DNA from: Achromobacter marplatensis
Lineage (GTDB): Bacteria > Pseudomonadota > Gammaproteobacteria > Burkholderiales > Burkholderiaceae_B
DNA length: 64,000 nt
Direction: 5' to 3'
Assembly: GCF_002209535.1 (NCBI RefSeq)
Contig: NZ_NJIG01000019.1
Location: 1 to 64,000 of the forward strand
Part shown: one piece after another, positions 16,355-29,263 of the stretch
Layout of the letters: each line of letters begins with the position of its first letter
Position numbering within the stretch: position 1 is the first letter of the stretch
Notes under the pieces: generated by a model
What the model saw: the letters and a program-made list of their open reading frames with translations, nothing else
Told to the model about the DNA's origin: nothing
The model's database searches: none
Position numbers and translations under genes: made by a program

Positions 16355-17845
16355 GTGCCAGAGACGTCCCAACAGACATTGTCCGCCAAGCCCCGGCCGC
16401 GCCCCGCGGGCGACGACGCCCTGACGGCGCTGACCGTCGCCGAAGCCGCCGCCCAGATCCGCGACGGCCGCCTCACCAGCGTGGCGCTGACCCAAGCCTG
16501 CCTGGACCGCATTGACGCCCACGGCGTGCTCAACGCCTTCATCACGGTGGACCGCGACGGCGCGCTGGCGCAGGCCCGCGCCTACGACGCCGGGCAACGC
16601 CCAGGGGGTCAGGCTGGGCCGCTTGGCGGCGTGCCCATCGCCATCAAAGACAACATCCACGTGGCCGGCCTGCCCAACACCGCCGGCACCCCGGCCTTGA
16701 AGCACTTCCGCCCTGCCGAGGACGCGCCCGTGGTGCAGCGCCTGCGCGCCGCCGGCGCCGTCATCGTGGGCAAGACCCACATGCACGAACTGGCCTTCGG
16801 CGTCTCGGGCTACAACACCGCCTTTCCCGGTGCGCATGGCCACGGCACGCGCAACGCGTACGACAGCACCCGCATCGCCGGCGGCTCGTCCTCGGGCAGC
16901 GGCGCAGCCGTGGGCGCGCGCTTAGCGCCCGCCGCCCTGGGCACCGACACGGGCGCGTCCGTGCGCCTGCCCGCCGCGGTCAACGGCGCCGCGGGCTTCC
17001 GGCCTTCGGTCGGCCGCTACGACGGCGCGGGCATCACGCCCATCTCGCACACCCGCGATACGCCGGGGCCCATCGCCAACAGCATGCAAGACATCGTGCT
17101 GCTGGACGCCGTGCTGGCTGGCGACGCGCAAGCGCTAACACCCCTGCCGCCCTCGGGCGTGCGCCTGGGACTGGCGCGCTATTTCTGGGCCGACCTGGAA
17201 CCGTCCGTGCGCAGCGTCATGGATGCCGTGCTGGCCAAGCTGCGCGAGGCCGGCGTGCATCTGGTGGACCTCGACATGCCAGACCTGCCGGCCGTCAACG
17301 CCGCGGTCGGCATGCCGCTGTGCCTGTATGAGCAAAAGCCCGACCTGACCGCGTACCTGCAGCGCTACGGCACGGGCGTGAGCTTCGACGACGTGGTGGC
17401 GCAGATATCCAGCCCCGACGTCAAAGCCATTTTCGACGGATTGATCGTGCCTGGCGTACTGCCCACGCCCGATGGCCAGGTCCTGGCGCTGCAACCGCTG
17501 TACGAACGCGTCATCGCCGTCCAGCGCGACGAACTGATCGAGGTATACCGCCGCGCCTTCCGGGAACACGGCCTGGACGGCCTGCTGTTTCCGACGCTGC
17601 CCATCCTGCCGATGGCCGCCACGCCCGAGGCCAGCAGCTTCGAAAGCTTCAGCCGCCTGGCCCGCAACGTCGACCCCGGCAGCAACGCGGGCCTGCCCGG
17701 GCTGAGCGTGCCGGCGGGCCTGTCGCCGGAAGGCCTGCCGGTGGGCCTGGAGATCGACGGACTGCCCGGCGACGACCGTAAGGTGCTGGCGATCGGCGTG
17801 ATGATCGAAGACGTGCTGGGGCGCATCGCGCCGCCTGCGCGCTAA
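16355..17845 (+). CDS. Amidase-signature family hydrolase
   Basis: The 496-residue enzyme carries the Ser-cis-Ser-Lys machinery of amidase-signature proteins: Lys98 in IAIKDNIHVAG, the glycine/serine stretch GGSSSGSG at 176-183 and the nucleophile Ser202 in GTDTGASVR. It hydrolyses an amide bond; indoleacetamide hydrolases, mandelamide hydrolases and aryl amidases have this form. The GTG at 16355 is chosen because GGAGAG lies nine bases before it and the upstream frame reads through the operators. Being divergent from the hexuronate operon and sharing its operators, it may release a sugar acid or amino compound from an amide. That substrate is inferred. Confidence 0.85.
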   Translation: MPETSQQTLSAKPRPRPAGDDALTALTVAEAAAQIRDGRLTSVALTQACLDRIDAHGVLNAFITVDRDGALAQARAYDAGQRPGGQAGPLGGVPIAIKDNIHVAGLPNTAGTPALKHFRPAEDAPVVQRLRAAGAVIVGKTHMHELAFGVSGYNTAFPGAHGHGTRNAYDSTRIAGGSSSGSGAAVGARLAPAALGTDTGASVRLPAAVNGAAGFRPSVGRYDGAGITPISHTRDTPGPIANSMQDIVLLDAVLAGDAQALTPLPPSGVRLGLARYFWADLEPSVRSVMDAVLAKLREAGVHLVDLDMPDLPAVNAAVGMPLCLYEQKPDLTAYLQRYGTGVSFDDVVAQISSPDVKAIFDGLIVPGVLPTPDGQVLALQPLYERVIAVQRDELIEVYRRAFREHGLDGLLFPTLPILPMAATPEASSFESFSRLARNVDPGSNAGLPGLSVPAGLSPEGLPVGLEIDGLPGDDRKVLAIGVMIEDVLGRIAPPAR

Positions 17846-17872
17846 GCCTGCCCGCATCGGGTGGCGGCGCAA

Positions 17873-17900
17873 AAAAAACCGGCCGACTGGCCGGTTTTTT
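17873..17900. terminator. Two-way intrinsic terminator between amidase gene and metH
   Basis: AAAAAACCGGCC (17873-17884), loop GACT, GGCCGGTTTTTT (17889-17900). The perfect stem has a T-run on both strands, so it can end both the plus-strand amidase transcript and the minus-strand metH transcript. Confidence 0.9.
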
Positions 17901-17922
17901 CATCGCACGCTGCGCGGGCGCA

Positions 17923-21696
<3,774 letters not shown>

Positions 21697-21829
21697 GGGC
21701 AGGTCCGGCTATAGGTTGGCTTCAGTGGCGAAGATGTGGCTAAAACGCCAAAACCACTGGAAAAACAAGCCCTGATCGTAACAAAACCGGCCCCCTCGCG
21801 CCCTCCGGTGATACAGTTTCGGCCCCGAA

Positions 21830-22045
21830 CCGGTGCTTTCGGCGCATCGGGCTTGCAAGAACGCAACACTTGCCAGCCGCGCGCGAAAGGTAAACGGGAA
21901 ACAGGAAGACGGCCCCCGGGCCGCCGCGCCGCCCACAAGGCCGCGTGGCACGCCCCCGCCGTCCAGCCTGTGCTGCCCCCGCAACGGTCCCCATGCGCGC
22001 TTGTCTGCGCCCATGGCAGCCCGATACCGGCCAGTTCGCTCGTCA
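21830..22045 (+). promoter_or_regulatory. Cobalamin riboswitch upstream of btuB
   Basis: The leader of the TonB-dependent receptor contains the B12-element box CTGCCCCCGCAACGGT (21973-21988), preceded by GGTAAACGGGAAACAGGAAG (21889-21908) and followed by GATACCGGCC (22023-22032), in the order found in cobalamin riboswitches. Adenosylcobalamin binding is expected to hide the ribosome binding site or end transcription, shutting off the receptor. The outer borders are estimates. It also occupies most of the 452-bp gap between metH and btuB. Confidence 0.85.
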
Positions 22046-22148
22046 GGAAGTCCACGCATCGCCGCCGGGCCGACCGGCCCGCTGCGCGTGGGCATCCTCC
22101 CCATCGTGAATGACCTGCGGGGTCGCGGGTCGCATCGAGGTTACGTAG

Positions 22149-24194
22149 ATGAAAGCCCGCTCCATCCGGCGTTACGCCGGCGCCCTGCTCTGCTCCGCTC
22201 CGGCCATCGCCGCCGCCCAGCAAACCGCCTCCGCCCCCCCCGAGCTCGAAACCGTGACCGTCACCGCCCAGCGCGTGCCGACGGACGGCCGCACGCTGCC
22301 GGTGTCCATTTCGGTCATCACCGCCGAAGACATCGCCGCCAGCAGCGCCCGAACCATGCAGGACCTGCTGTCGACCCAGGCGGGCATCCACCTGATCAAC
22401 ACCAGCAGCTCCAGCGACAACGCCATCGTCGACCTGCGCGGCTTCGGCATCACCGGCGCCAGCAACACGCTGATCATGATCGACGGCGTCAAGCAGAACA
22501 CCAACGACCTGTCGGCTCCGGGCCTGGGCGTGGTGCCCCTGGACCAGGTCGAACGCGTGGAAATCGTGCGCGGCAGCGGCTCGGTGCAATACGGCGGCGG
22601 CACGACCGGCGGCGTGGTCAACATCATCACCAAGTCAGATTTCTCGAAGGAACCGGTGACCGCCCGCGCCACCGCCACCTTCGGCAGCTACGGCCTGCGC
22701 CAGTACGACGCCGCCGTGGCGATGAACAACGAGAAGGTCGGCGTCGATGCCTACCTGCAGTCGCTGCACACCGACGGCTATCGCGACCACAGCGGCGAGC
22801 GCCGCGAAGGCGGCGGCGGCGGCATCACCCTGCGCCACGACAACGGCTCCATCCGCCTGTATGGCCGCACCACCACGCAAAAACTGGAACTGCCCGGCCC
22901 GCGTCTGATCAGCCCGTCGACCGGTGTGAACGAGTTCCAGGACGACCCGCGCGGTTCGAAGAACGACGTCGACTTCGTCAAGACCACGAGCACCACCTTC
23001 GGCCTGCAAGTCGAACAGGCGATCGGCGCCGGCACGCTGTACGCCGACCTGTCGACCCGCGAGAAGAAACTCAACGGCCTGTCTTACGACGGTTTCGGCG
23101 ACACCCTGCGCGACCAGAAGCTGGAAGAGAACATCGCCAGCGTGCGCTATCGCCTGCCGATCAACGGCGGCCACAGCCTCGTCTTCGGCGCTGACGCGCA
23201 AGAATCCAAGACCACCGCCGACCAGAACGCCTACTACGACTTCGAGCCGTCCAAGTGGCAGTCGCGCCAGCACCAGTATGGTCTCTTCGCTGAAGGCCAG
23301 ATCCGCGCCACCGACACCACCTATGTGACGGCCGGCGTGCGCCGCCAGTATGCGTCCGACGACCTGGACGTGCTGAGCGGGTCGGGCACCGCGTCCGACC
23401 GCAGCAACCACCTGACCGCCTGGCAGCTGGGCGTGCGCCAGGACCTGCCCGCCGGCTTCGGCGTATACGGCAAGGTCGGCCGCAGCTTCCGCCTGCCCAA
23501 CGCCGACGAACTGCTGTCGGTGCAGAACCCGCTGGCCCCGCAGACGTCCACCGACAAGGAAATCGGGGTGACGTGGCAAGCGGCATCGAGCAGCGCCCGC
23601 CTGTCGTACTTCCGCTATGACCTGACCAACGAGATCCAGTACAACCCGCTGGCCGACGGCATGTGGGGCCCGGGCACCGGCGCCAACACCAACCTGGACC
23701 CGACCCGCCGCCAAGGCATCGAACTGGAAGGCCGCACCGCCATTTCCAGCAGCGTGACGCTGGATGCGAACGTGACCTGGATGCAAGCGCAATTCCGCTC
23801 CGGCACCTACGCCGGCGTGGACCTGGCCGGCAAGACCGTGCCGCTGGCCCCGAAGTGGCTGGCCAACGCCGGCGTGACCTGGCGCCCCACCGACGCCTTC
23901 CTGTGGAATGTGTCGGCGCAATATGTGGGCAAGTCGCGCATGGACAACGACCAGGCCAACCAGTTCGACAAGGAACTGGACGCCTACGTGCTGTTCAACA
24001 CGAAGCTGGCCTACAAGTTCACGCGCAACATCGAAGGCGCCATCGGCGTGAACAACATCTTCGACCGCCAGTACGCCACCTACGGCATCCGCGGCGGCGA
24101 TGCGTCGTTCCAGATGCTGGGCCCCGTCGCCAACTACAACCTGTACCCGGCGCCGGGCCGCAATTTCTACGCGTCGCTCACGCTGCGCTACTGA
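22149..24194 (+). CDS. btuB: TonB-dependent outer-membrane receptor, BtuB-like (vitamin B12)
   Basis: The 681-residue protein has a signal peptide of about 22 residues, a TonB-box region (ETVTVTAQR), a plug domain (about 45-160, LRGFGITGASNTLIMIDGVK) and a 22-strand barrel ending in an aromatic residue (ASLTLRY). It imports a large ligand using TonB energy. The cobalamin riboswitch in its leader and a BtuF-type binding protein 52 bp downstream point to vitamin B12 or related corrinoids. GAGGT precedes the ATG. On sequence alone a siderophore receptor would be possible; the leader decides. Confidence 0.88.
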   Translation: MKARSIRRYAGALLCSAPAIAAAQQTASAPPELETVTVTAQRVPTDGRTLPVSISVITAEDIAASSARTMQDLLSTQAGIHLINTSSSSDNAIVDLRGFGITGASNTLIMIDGVKQNTNDLSAPGLGVVPLDQVERVEIVRGSGSVQYGGGTTGGVVNIITKSDFSKEPVTARATATFGSYGLRQYDAAVAMNNEKVGVDAYLQSLHTDGYRDHSGERREGGGGGITLRHDNGSIRLYGRTTTQKLELPGPRLISPSTGVNEFQDDPRGSKNDVDFVKTTSTTFGLQVEQAIGAGTLYADLSTREKKLNGLSYDGFGDTLRDQKLEENIASVRYRLPINGGHSLVFGADAQESKTTADQNAYYDFEPSKWQSRQHQYGLFAEGQIRATDTTYVTAGVRRQYASDDLDVLSGSGTASDRSNHLTAWQLGVRQDLPAGFGVYGKVGRSFRLPNADELLSVQNPLAPQTSTDKEIGVTWQAASSSARLSYFRYDLTNEIQYNPLADGMWGPGTGANTNLDPTRRQGIELEGRTAISSSVTLDANVTWMQAQFRSGTYAGVDLAGKTVPLAPKWLANAGVTWRPTDAFLWNVSAQYVGKSRMDNDQANQFDKELDAYVLFNTKLAYKFTRNIEGAIGVNNIFDRQYATYGIRGGDASFQMLGPVANYNLYPAPGRNFYASLTLRY

Positions 24195-24246
24195 TTGCGG
24201 ACATCCGATATAGTCGGCGTACTCCGCTGACCTTATCGGCCCCTGC

Positions 24247-25158
24247 ATGACCTTCGCACGCGCCTACCCCCGCATCGCTCCCGGGCTGTTCCTGGCCCTG
24301 GGCGCGATGCTGCCCCATCCGCCGGCCGCCGCCGGCGACCCCGCTTCCCCCATCCAGGTCCATGACGACAAAGGCCGCACGGTCTTGCTGGCTGCGCCCG
24401 CGCGCCGCGCCGTCACCCTGGCCCCCCACGCCACCGAACTCGTTTATGCCGCCGGCGCGGGAGACCGCCTCATCGCGACCATCCGCGGCAGCGACTATCC
24501 CGCCGCCGCCCGGCTACTGCCCGTCATCGGCGACGGCACCCAGCCCGACGCCGAACGCGTGGCCGCCGTGCGCCCCGACCTGCTGATCGCCTGGCAGCCC
24601 GCCGCGGCCGAGCCGCTGACGCGGGTCATGGACAAGCTGGGCGTGCCCGTCTTCTACAGCGATCCGCTGACGCTTGCCGCCATTCCCGACGCCGTGGAAC
24701 GCATGGGCGCGCTGTTCGGCACCGAGGCGCAGGCGCGGCCCGCCGCCGAACAGTTGCGCGCCCGCCTGGCCGCCCTGACGGCGCGCTATGCCGGCCGCCG
24801 GCCCGTGCGCGTCTTCGTCCAGGCGGGCCTGGACCCCATCTACACCCTGAACGACAGCAGCATCGTCAGCGACGCGCTGCGCATCTGCGGCGGCGTCAAC
24901 GTCTTCGGGCAGGCGCCCGTCGTCGCTCCGCAGGTCACGCTCGAAAACGTGCTGGCCGCCCGCCCGGAGGCCGTGCTGGCCGGGGTGGGACGCCCCGAGG
25001 ACACGCCCAAGAACCTGGCCGCCTGGCAGGCGCTGGGGCTGCCCGCCGCCCGCGCGGGGCATGTCTACGGCATCGACGCCGATGCCCTGTACCGCCCGGG
25101 TCCGCGCCTGGTCGATGCAGCCGAGGCGATCTGCGCCGACCTGGACCGGTTGCGCTGA
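24247..25158 (+). CDS. btuF: Cobalamin periplasmic binding protein BtuF-like
   Basis: A 303-residue class III (helical-backbone) binding protein with a signal peptide of about 28 residues and the BtuF/FepB fold: ITLAPHATEL-like opening (VTLAPHATELVYAAGAGD), RPDLLIAWQ in the first lobe and PEAVLAGVG in the second. It should receive B12 in the periplasm and hand it to an inner-membrane BtuCD transporter. No btuC or btuD is in the window, so the pump must be encoded elsewhere. It follows btuB by 52 bp and is probably co-transcribed under the riboswitch. A hemin-binding protein is the main alternative. Confidence 0.83.
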   Translation: MTFARAYPRIAPGLFLALGAMLPHPPAAAGDPASPIQVHDDKGRTVLLAAPARRAVTLAPHATELVYAAGAGDRLIATIRGSDYPAAARLLPVIGDGTQPDAERVAAVRPDLLIAWQPAAAEPLTRVMDKLGVPVFYSDPLTLAAIPDAVERMGALFGTEAQARPAAEQLRARLAALTARYAGRRPVRVFVQAGLDPIYTLNDSSIVSDALRICGGVNVFGQAPVVAPQVTLENVLAARPEAVLAGVGRPEDTPKNLAAWQALGLPAARAGHVYGIDADALYRPGPRLVDAAEAICADLDRLR

Positions 25159-25312
25159 GCTGCCCGCCCCCACAACCATGATCTGCAAATAGTGGAACGC
25201 GGCATTTCAATGAACACGCCTGCCGCGCCACGCCGTGCTTTATCATTCGTCTAGCAAAATCAGTCAGCCTCCGCGGGCTCCGCTCACGCGCCCCCGCCCT
25301 TTGAACACCGCC

Positions 25313-26122
25313 ATGACCACACAAGACACCCTCACCATCGCCGGACGCGCCTATTCGTCGCGCCTGCTCGTCGGCACCGGCAAGTACAAGGACTTCGAAC
25401 AGACCCGCGCCGCGCTGGACGCCAGCGGCACCGAAATCGTCACGGTCGCCATCCGCCGCACCAACATCGGCCAGAACGCCGGCGAACCGAACCTGCTGGA
25501 CTACGTCCCGACGTCGAAATTCACGCTGCTGCCCAACACCGCCGGCTGCTACAGCGCCGACGACGCGGTCCGCACGCTGCGCCTGGCGCGCGAGCTGCTG
25601 GACGGCCATGACCTGGTCAAGCTGGAAGTGCTGGGCGACCCGCACACGCTGTTCCCCAACATGCCCGAAACCCTCAAGGCCACCAAGACGCTGGTCGATG
25701 AAGGCTTCAAGGTCATGGTCTATTGCACCGACGATCCCATCCAGTGCCGCATGCTGGAAGACATGGGCGCCGTGGCCGTCATGCCGCTGGCCTCCCTGAT
25801 CGGCTCGGGCATGGGCATCCTGAACCCCTGGAACCTGCGCCTGATCATCGACCAGGCCCGCGTGCCGGTCGTGGTGGACGCCGGGGTGGGCACCGCGTCC
25901 GACGCGGCCATCGCCATGGAACTGGGCTGCGACGCCGTCCTGATGAACACCGCCATCGCCGGCGCGCGCGACCCGATCCTGATGGCCAGCGCCATGAAGA
26001 AGGGCGTGGAAGCCGGCCGCGAGGCCTTCCTGGCCGGCCGTATGCCCAAGAAACTGTACAGCGGTGCGCCCAGCTCGCCCACCGAAGGCCTGATCACCGG
26101 CGGCCCGGGTTCGGCGAAATGA
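25313..26122 (+). CDS. thiG: Thiazole synthase ThiG
   Basis: ThiG builds the thiazole phosphate of thiamine from deoxyxylulose phosphate, dehydroglycine and ThiS thiocarboxylate. The 269-residue protein shows the TIM-barrel signatures GTGKYKDF, the Schiff-base Lys103 in VKLEVLGD, and the phosphate loops (DAGVGTASDA, MNTAIAGARDP). The ATG at 25313 is chosen; the frame extends upstream to 25235 without family resemblance. Translation is coupled to thiD by a four-base overlap. No thiS, thiE or thiO is adjacent and the leader shows no TPP riboswitch motif. Confidence 0.96.
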   Translation: MTTQDTLTIAGRAYSSRLLVGTGKYKDFEQTRAALDASGTEIVTVAIRRTNIGQNAGEPNLLDYVPTSKFTLLPNTAGCYSADDAVRTLRLARELLDGHDLVKLEVLGDPHTLFPNMPETLKATKTLVDEGFKVMVYCTDDPIQCRMLEDMGAVAVMPLASLIGSGMGILNPWNLRLIIDQARVPVVVDAGVGTASDAAIAMELGCDAVLMNTAIAGARDPILMASAMKKGVEAGREAFLAGRMPKKLYSGAPSSPTEGLITGGPGSAK

Positions 26123-26961
26123 GCTCCCGCCAGCAGGACGGCAACGCCCGTCCCATCCCCCACGCGCTGACCATCGCCGGCGTCGATCCGTCCGGCGGCG
26201 CCGGCACGCTGGCCGACATCAAGGCCATGAGCGCGTTGGGCGCCTATGGCTGCGCCGTCATCGCCGCCCTGACCGCCCAGAACACCCAGGGCGTCACCGG
26301 CATTTCTCCCGTGCCGCCCGCCTTCGTGGGCCTGCAGATCGACACGCTGTTCACCGACGTGCGCATCGACGCCGTCAAGATCGGCATGCTGGGCCAGCGC
26401 CCGGTGATCGAGGTTGTGGCCGAGAAGCTGGCCAAGTGGGCGCCCGCCCACGTGGTGCTGGACCCGGTCATGGTGGCCAAGAGCGGCGACCTGCTGCTGG
26501 AAAAGGAAGCCGTGGGCGCCATGCGCGAAGCCATGCTGCCCCAGGCCACCCTGCTGACGCCCAACCTGCCCGAGGCCGGCGTGCTGCTGGAAGAGCGGCC
26601 GGTCGAGACCGTCAAGGAAATGCGTCGCGTGGCCGAACGCCTGCGCAACAAGCTCGCGCATTCGGGCGAACGCTGGGTGCTGGTCAAGGGCGGCCACCTG
26701 CCCGGCAACGAGACCATCGACCTGCTGCACGACGGCGACCGCATGATCGAGCTGCCCGGCCACCGCATCGAAACCGTCAACACCCACGGCACCGGCTGCA
26801 CGCTGTCGGCGGCGCTGGCCGCGCTGCTGCCGCAAACCGGGGACGTACCCGAGGCCGCGCGCCGCGCCAAGGCCTACCTGACCGAAGCCATCCGCCACGC
26901 GGAACGCCTGTCGGTGGGCTCGGGCCACGGCCCGGTGCACCACTTCCACGCCTGGTGGTAA
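26119..26961 (+). CDS. thiD: Hydroxymethylpyrimidine/phosphomethylpyrimidine kinase ThiD
   Basis: ThiD phosphorylates HMP and HMP-P, giving the pyrimidine half of thiamine. The 280 residues carry the ribokinase-fold landmarks: GVDPSGGAG near the N terminus, LDPVMVAKSGD, LTPNLPEAG and the anion-hole motif NTHGTGCTLS with the catalytic Cys region. Its ATG at 26119 overlaps the thiG stop (ATGA). The two genes thus join thiazole and pyrimidine branches. A hairpin terminator follows at 26995. Confidence 0.95.
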   Translation: MSSRQQDGNARPIPHALTIAGVDPSGGAGTLADIKAMSALGAYGCAVIAALTAQNTQGVTGISPVPPAFVGLQIDTLFTDVRIDAVKIGMLGQRPVIEVVAEKLAKWAPAHVVLDPVMVAKSGDLLLEKEAVGAMREAMLPQATLLTPNLPEAGVLLEERPVETVKEMRRVAERLRNKLAHSGERWVLVKGGHLPGNETIDLLHDGDRMIELPGHRIETVNTHGTGCTLSAALAALLPQTGDVPEAARRAKAYLTEAIRHAERLSVGSGHGPVHHFHAWW

Positions 26962-26994
26962 GCGCCCGGTAGCGCTTGCTGTCCCGCAGCCACC

Positions 26995-27025
26995 CAGCGG
27001 CGCTCTCCGGAGCGCCGCTGTCGTT
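26995..27025 (+). terminator. Intrinsic terminator after thiD
   Basis: CAGCGGCGCTC (26995-27005), loop TCCG, GAGCGCCGCTG (27010-27020) followed by TCGTTT. The 11-base perfect stem with a short T-run is placed 33 bp after the thiD stop and before the promoter of the next gene. Confidence 0.75.
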
Positions 27026-27084
27026 TGGCGGCCCCTGCGGCGGGCCCGGATTCCCGGCTGAAACATCTACCGGCAGGGCACGCC

Positions 27085-27112
27085 GTCACAGGACGCTACG
27101 AATCGGTACAAT
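27085..27112 (+). promoter_or_regulatory. Candidate sigma-70 promoter for the Pcm-like gene
   Basis: GTCACA (27085-27090, four of six matches to the -35 consensus) and TACAAT (27107-27112, five of six to the -10) with a 16-base spacer, 34 bp before the ATG. Consistent with the terminator just upstream that closes the thiamine operon. Confidence 0.45.
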
Positions 27113-27146
27113 GGCCGGCTGATTCCTCTGTTTTTTCCTGACCGTC

Positions 27147-27827
27147 ATGAACGCTTCGACCCTGCCCGACGTAGAACAAGCCCGCTTCAATATGGTGGAA
27201 CAGCAGATCCGCCCTTGGGACGTCCTGGACGCCAATGTGCTGCAAGCGCTGTTCGATGTGCGCCGCGAACAATTCGTTCCGCCGGCCCTGCGCGCCCTGG
27301 CGTTTTCCGACCTGGAACTGCCGCTGGAAATCAATGCGGTGAATACCCGCCAGACGATGCTCGCCCCCAAGGTCGAAGCCCGCCTGGCGCAAGAACTGCA
27401 GTTGACCAAGTCCGACTGTGTGCTGGAAATCGGCACCGGCTCCGGCTACCAGGCCGCGCTGCTGGGCTATCTGGCCCAACAGGTCACCTCGGTTGAAATC
27501 GACAGCCGCCTGGTGACCTTCGCGCAGCAGAACCTGCAGATGAACAACGTCACCAACGTCAAGGTTGAAACCGGCGACGCCCGCAACGGCTGGGGCTCCA
27601 CCGAATACGACGCCATCCTGGTGACGGGTTCCGTGCCGGTCGTGCCGGACGCGCTGAAGTACCAGTTGCGCGTGGGTGGCCGCCTCGTCGTGGTCGTGGG
27701 CCAGGCCCCGGTCATGACGGCCTGTCGCATCACCCGCACCACGGCCGCCAGCTTCGAAACCGTGAACCTGTTCGAAACGGTCATCAAGCCGCTGCGCGGC
27801 GCCACGGTGTCCCAGTTCAAGTTCTAA
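27147..27827 (+). CDS. Protein-L-isoaspartate O-methyltransferase-like protein
   Basis: The 226-residue protein has the Pcm fold: N-terminal MVEQQIRPWDV, SAM motif VLEIGTGSGYQAA near 92-104, and VTSVEIDSRL. True isoaspartyl methyltransferases carry a Q-T-I-S-x-P motif whose Ser is needed for activity; here the segment reads RQTMLAP with Leu72 in that place. The repair function is therefore doubtful and it may methylate another target. The gene precedes a TolC-family gene by 79 bp, a pairing I recall as common in betaproteobacteria. SAM binding is well supported; substrate is open. Confidence 0.78.
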   Translation: MNASTLPDVEQARFNMVEQQIRPWDVLDANVLQALFDVRREQFVPPALRALAFSDLELPLEINAVNTRQTMLAPKVEARLAQELQLTKSDCVLEIGTGSGYQAALLGYLAQQVTSVEIDSRLVTFAQQNLQMNNVTNVKVETGDARNGWGSTEYDAILVTGSVPVVPDALKYQLRVGGRLVVVVGQAPVMTACRITRTTAASFETVNLFETVIKPLRGATVSQFKF

Positions 27828-27906
27828 CCCTCCACCTTGCCGCCCTGCGCCCGCCCCCCGATGGGGCGCGCGCCTGTCAAGGCGGCCCGGCGTATCGTTG
27901 AAAATC

Positions 27907-29238
27907 ATGCGCGTCCGATTGCTTACGGCTTTACTGGTTTTTACCTCTGCCGCAAGCGTCGGCCCGTCGCCCGCGTTTGCGCAGAACCTGATCCAGGTCT
28001 GGCAATCGGCCCTGGGCAATGACCCCACCTACGCCGCCGCGCGCGCCAATTACCGCGCCGGCCTGGAAAAAGAGCCGCAAGCCCGTTCGCTGCTGCTGCC
28101 CCTGATTTCCGCCGAAGCCGGCGGCGCCTACCAGGAAACGCGCAGCACCCGCGGCCTGGGCGTGTCCTACAGCGGCGGACGCGGCGTCTGGGACCTGGCG
28201 CTGACCCAGCCCCTGTTCGACTGGGGCCGCTGGCAGAACTACGAACAATCCAAGCTGATCGTGGCCGACGTCGAAGTCCAGCTTCAGCAGGCCTATCAAG
28301 ACCTGCTGCTGCGCGTGGCCGACGCCTATTTCAACGTGCTGTATGCGCAAGACACGCTGACTGCCACCGAAGCCGAAAAGGCCGCCGTGGCCGGGCAGTT
28401 GGAGTCCGCCAAGCGCAATTTCGAACTGGGCAACGCCACCGTCACCGACACCTACGAAGCGCAGGCGCGCTACGACTTGGTGGTGGCGCAGGAACTGCGT
28501 TTGCAGAACGACCTGGACGTGCGCCGCGACGAGCTGGCCAAGATCATCGGCACGCCGCCTGGCGCCCTGGCCGAACTGCCCTACGGCGTGCAGTTGCCGG
28601 CGCCGCAGCCCGCCCGCGTGAACGACTGGAGCACCCAGGCCGAAGCGTCGAGCCTGGAAGTGCTGCGCGCGCAGCTCCTGACCCGCATTGCCGGCCGCGA
28701 GATCCAGATCGCCAAAAGCGGCCACTACCCCACCCTGAACCTGCGCGCCACCAGTGGCAGCGCCAGCGACGCCGTCATGCGCAACGCCGCGCCCGGCAAG
28801 CCGATCGACAATACGATCGGCGTAGTCCTGTCCATTCCGCTGTACGCGGGCGGCGGCGTGTCGTCGCAGGTGACCGAGAAAGTGCAACTGGAGCAAAAAG
28901 CCCGCTACGACTTCGAAACCTCGCGCCGCCAGGCCGTCCAGGCTGCGCGTCAGTACTACACCGGCGTCACCAGCGGCCTGGCCCGCATCCAGGCGCTGGA
29001 GGCCGGCGAAAAGTCCAGCCGCGCCGCGGTGGAAGCCAACCGCACGGGCTACGAGGTAGGCGTGCGGATCAACCTGGACGTGCTCAACGCCCAGCAACAG
29101 CTCTATGCCACCCAGCGCGATCTGGCGCTGGCGCGCTACAGCACGGTGCTCTCGGGCCTGCGCCTGAAAGCCGTCAGCGGCATCCTGGCCGAGACCGACC
29201 TGGAAGCCATCAACCGGCTGCTGCGCGACGCCCGCTGA
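27907..29238 (+). CDS. tolC: TolC-family outer-membrane efflux channel
   Basis: A 443-residue outer-membrane channel of type I secretion and tripartite efflux systems. A signal peptide of about 24 residues (ending AFAQ) is followed by two repeats of the OEP domain, with long heptad-like helices and the barrel strands (LTQPLFDWGRW; VVLSIPLYAGGG). The ATG at 27907 is preferred; a TTG at 27898 would add three residues. No pump or fusion protein gene is nearby, so it is probably the general TolC of the cell. The 3' side carries three copies of the dispersed repeat. Confidence 0.92.
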   Translation: MRVRLLTALLVFTSAASVGPSPAFAQNLIQVWQSALGNDPTYAAARANYRAGLEKEPQARSLLLPLISAEAGGAYQETRSTRGLGVSYSGGRGVWDLALTQPLFDWGRWQNYEQSKLIVADVEVQLQQAYQDLLLRVADAYFNVLYAQDTLTATEAEKAAVAGQLESAKRNFELGNATVTDTYEAQARYDLVVAQELRLQNDLDVRRDELAKIIGTPPGALAELPYGVQLPAPQPARVNDWSTQAEASSLEVLRAQLLTRIAGREIQIAKSGHYPTLNLRATSGSASDAVMRNAAPGKPIDNTIGVVLSIPLYAGGGVSSQVTEKVQLEQKARYDFETSRRQAVQAARQYYTGVTSGLARIQALEAGEKSSRAAVEANRTGYEVGVRINLDVLNAQQQLYATQRDLALARYSTVLSGLRLKAVSGILAETDLEAINRLLRDAR

Positions 29239-29263
29239 TGGGTGTGGCCAGATAGAGCGGCTT

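Noticed and set aside
25159..25312. Possible TPP riboswitch before thiG
   Set aside because: The conserved CTGAGA and ACCTGATCTGG-type motifs are absent.
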